48,614 nucleotides of DNA from JBPCPM01 sp050999155. GTDB taxonomy: Bacteria > Actinomycetota > Thermoleophilia > Solirubrobacterales > 70-9. The position numbers and the translations under genes were made by a program. The stretch spans positions 1 to 48,614 of the forward strand of contig JBPCPM010000105.1 in NCBI GenBank assembly GCA_050999155.1. The letters run 5' to 3'. Every line of letters begins with the position of its first letter. The first letter of the stretch is position 1. Positions 48,322-48,614 of the stretch are shown here, piece by piece. A model generated the notes under the pieces. The model was not told the DNA's origin. It saw nothing but the letters and a program-made list of their open reading frames with translations, and searched no databases.

Positions 48322-48614
48322 GTGTTCTCGTTCGCCCTGACCTACCTGCGTCGCGAGCTCGGCCACCGGGCCGGCCGCGCGACGCTCACCGTGCTCGGCT
48401 TGGCCGTCGGCGTGGCGCTCGTCATCGTCGTCACGGCACTGTCGGACGGACTCGACCAGGCCCAGAGCGAGATCCTCGATCCGCTGACCGGGGTCGGCAC
48501 CGACCTCGTCGTCTCCCGGCCCATCACCGTCGAGGGAGCCGACGGGCCCGAGCGGATCGAGGGGCAGGCCTCGTTCGCCCAGCTCTCGCGCGAGGAGCGC
48601 GACGCCCTGCGCGA
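48322..48614 (+). CDS. ABC transporter permease, MacB/FtsX type (partial)
   Basis: The gene runs off the window; 97 codons are visible from GTG 48322. They encode a basic cytoplasmic start, one membrane helix (LTVLGLAVGVALVIVVTAL) and the beginning of a large extracellular domain, the MacB-type periplasmic core (ILDPLTGVGTDLVVSRP). CATTGT at 48306-48311 could be the -10. The matching ATPase is expected beyond the window. It may export lipoproteins, peptides or drugs. Confidence 0.8.
   Translation, partial: MFSFALTYLRRELGHRAGRATLTVLGLAVGVALVIVVTALSDGLDQAQSEILDPLTGVGTDLVVSRPITVEGADGPERIEGQASFAQLSREERDALR

Noticed and set aside
1..48614. CRISPR arrays, insertion sequences, prophage genes, rRNA and tRNA genes
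   Set aside because: No regularly spaced repeats, transposase or phage motifs, and no tRNA T-loop or rRNA-like sequence was recognised on either strand.

Overview
The window is a stretch of very G+C-rich bacterial chromosome with no mobile element, CRISPR array, rRNA or tRNA that I can see. The gene content points to a deep-branching actinobacterium, most likely class Thermoleophilia (Solirubrobacterales-like). Support comes from abundant GTG starts, a c-di-AMP riboswitch on a peptidoglycan hydrolase, a sortase-E type LAxTG anchor, a DUF4235 protein, an LCP protein, and an ACT-fused malic enzyme. The lineage call is inference from family knowledge, not from a search.

Layout. 0-2.4 kb: M23 peptidoglycan hydrolase under a c-di-AMP riboswitch. 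2.5-7.5 kb: two convergent polytopic GT-C-like membrane proteins, a small membrane protein and a lipoprotein. 7.6-12.5 kb: thioesterase and hemolysin-III genes divergent from methionine synthase metH, which is interrupted by one in-frame TAG. 12.5-15.7 kb: a broken small membrane protein, a LysR regulator between two palindromes, a YfcE-type phosphoesterase and a SAM methyltransferase, with two strongly structured non-coding stretches around the phosphoesterase. 15.7-24.1 kb: envelope proteins (DUF4235, a three-repeat secreted protein, SpoIID/LytB, two ferritin-like secreted proteins, L,D-transpeptidase), family-5 uracil-DNA glycosylase and malic enzyme. 24.2-29.6 kb: pgsA, an MBL hydrolase, then a TetR regulator convergent with an R2-like diiron protein fused to SCP2, with a candidate operator next to a wall-anchored alpha/beta hydrolase. 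29.6-33 kb: acyl-CoA oxidase-like enzyme and glycyl-tRNA synthetase, the latter also interrupted by one in-frame TAG. 33-39.5 kb: FmdB-like, NUDIX, CoA transferase, LCP, ROK kinase, rsmI and RDD genes. 39.7-45.7 kb: a tightly overlapped operon metG-tatD-rsmA-ispE-DedA/PAP2-zincin. 45.7-48.6 kb: small membrane protein, PucR-type regulator, CDF transporter and the start of an ABC permease.

Two signals stand out. First, many genes have a TAnnnT-like hexamer only 4-10 nt before the start codon and no Shine-Dalgarno sequence, so leaderless transcription looks common; one divergent pair (LCP/ROK) has only 18 bp between start codons. Second, three genes (metH, glyS, a small membrane protein) are each interrupted by a single in-frame nonsense codon while the frame on both sides stays intact. 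TAG is the normal terminator of many neighbouring genes, so this is not simple genetic-code reassignment. It may be consensus sequence error, recent nonsense mutation, split genes or context-dependent readthrough. For the essential glyS, where the stop falls in class II motif 2, the question deserves a direct check.
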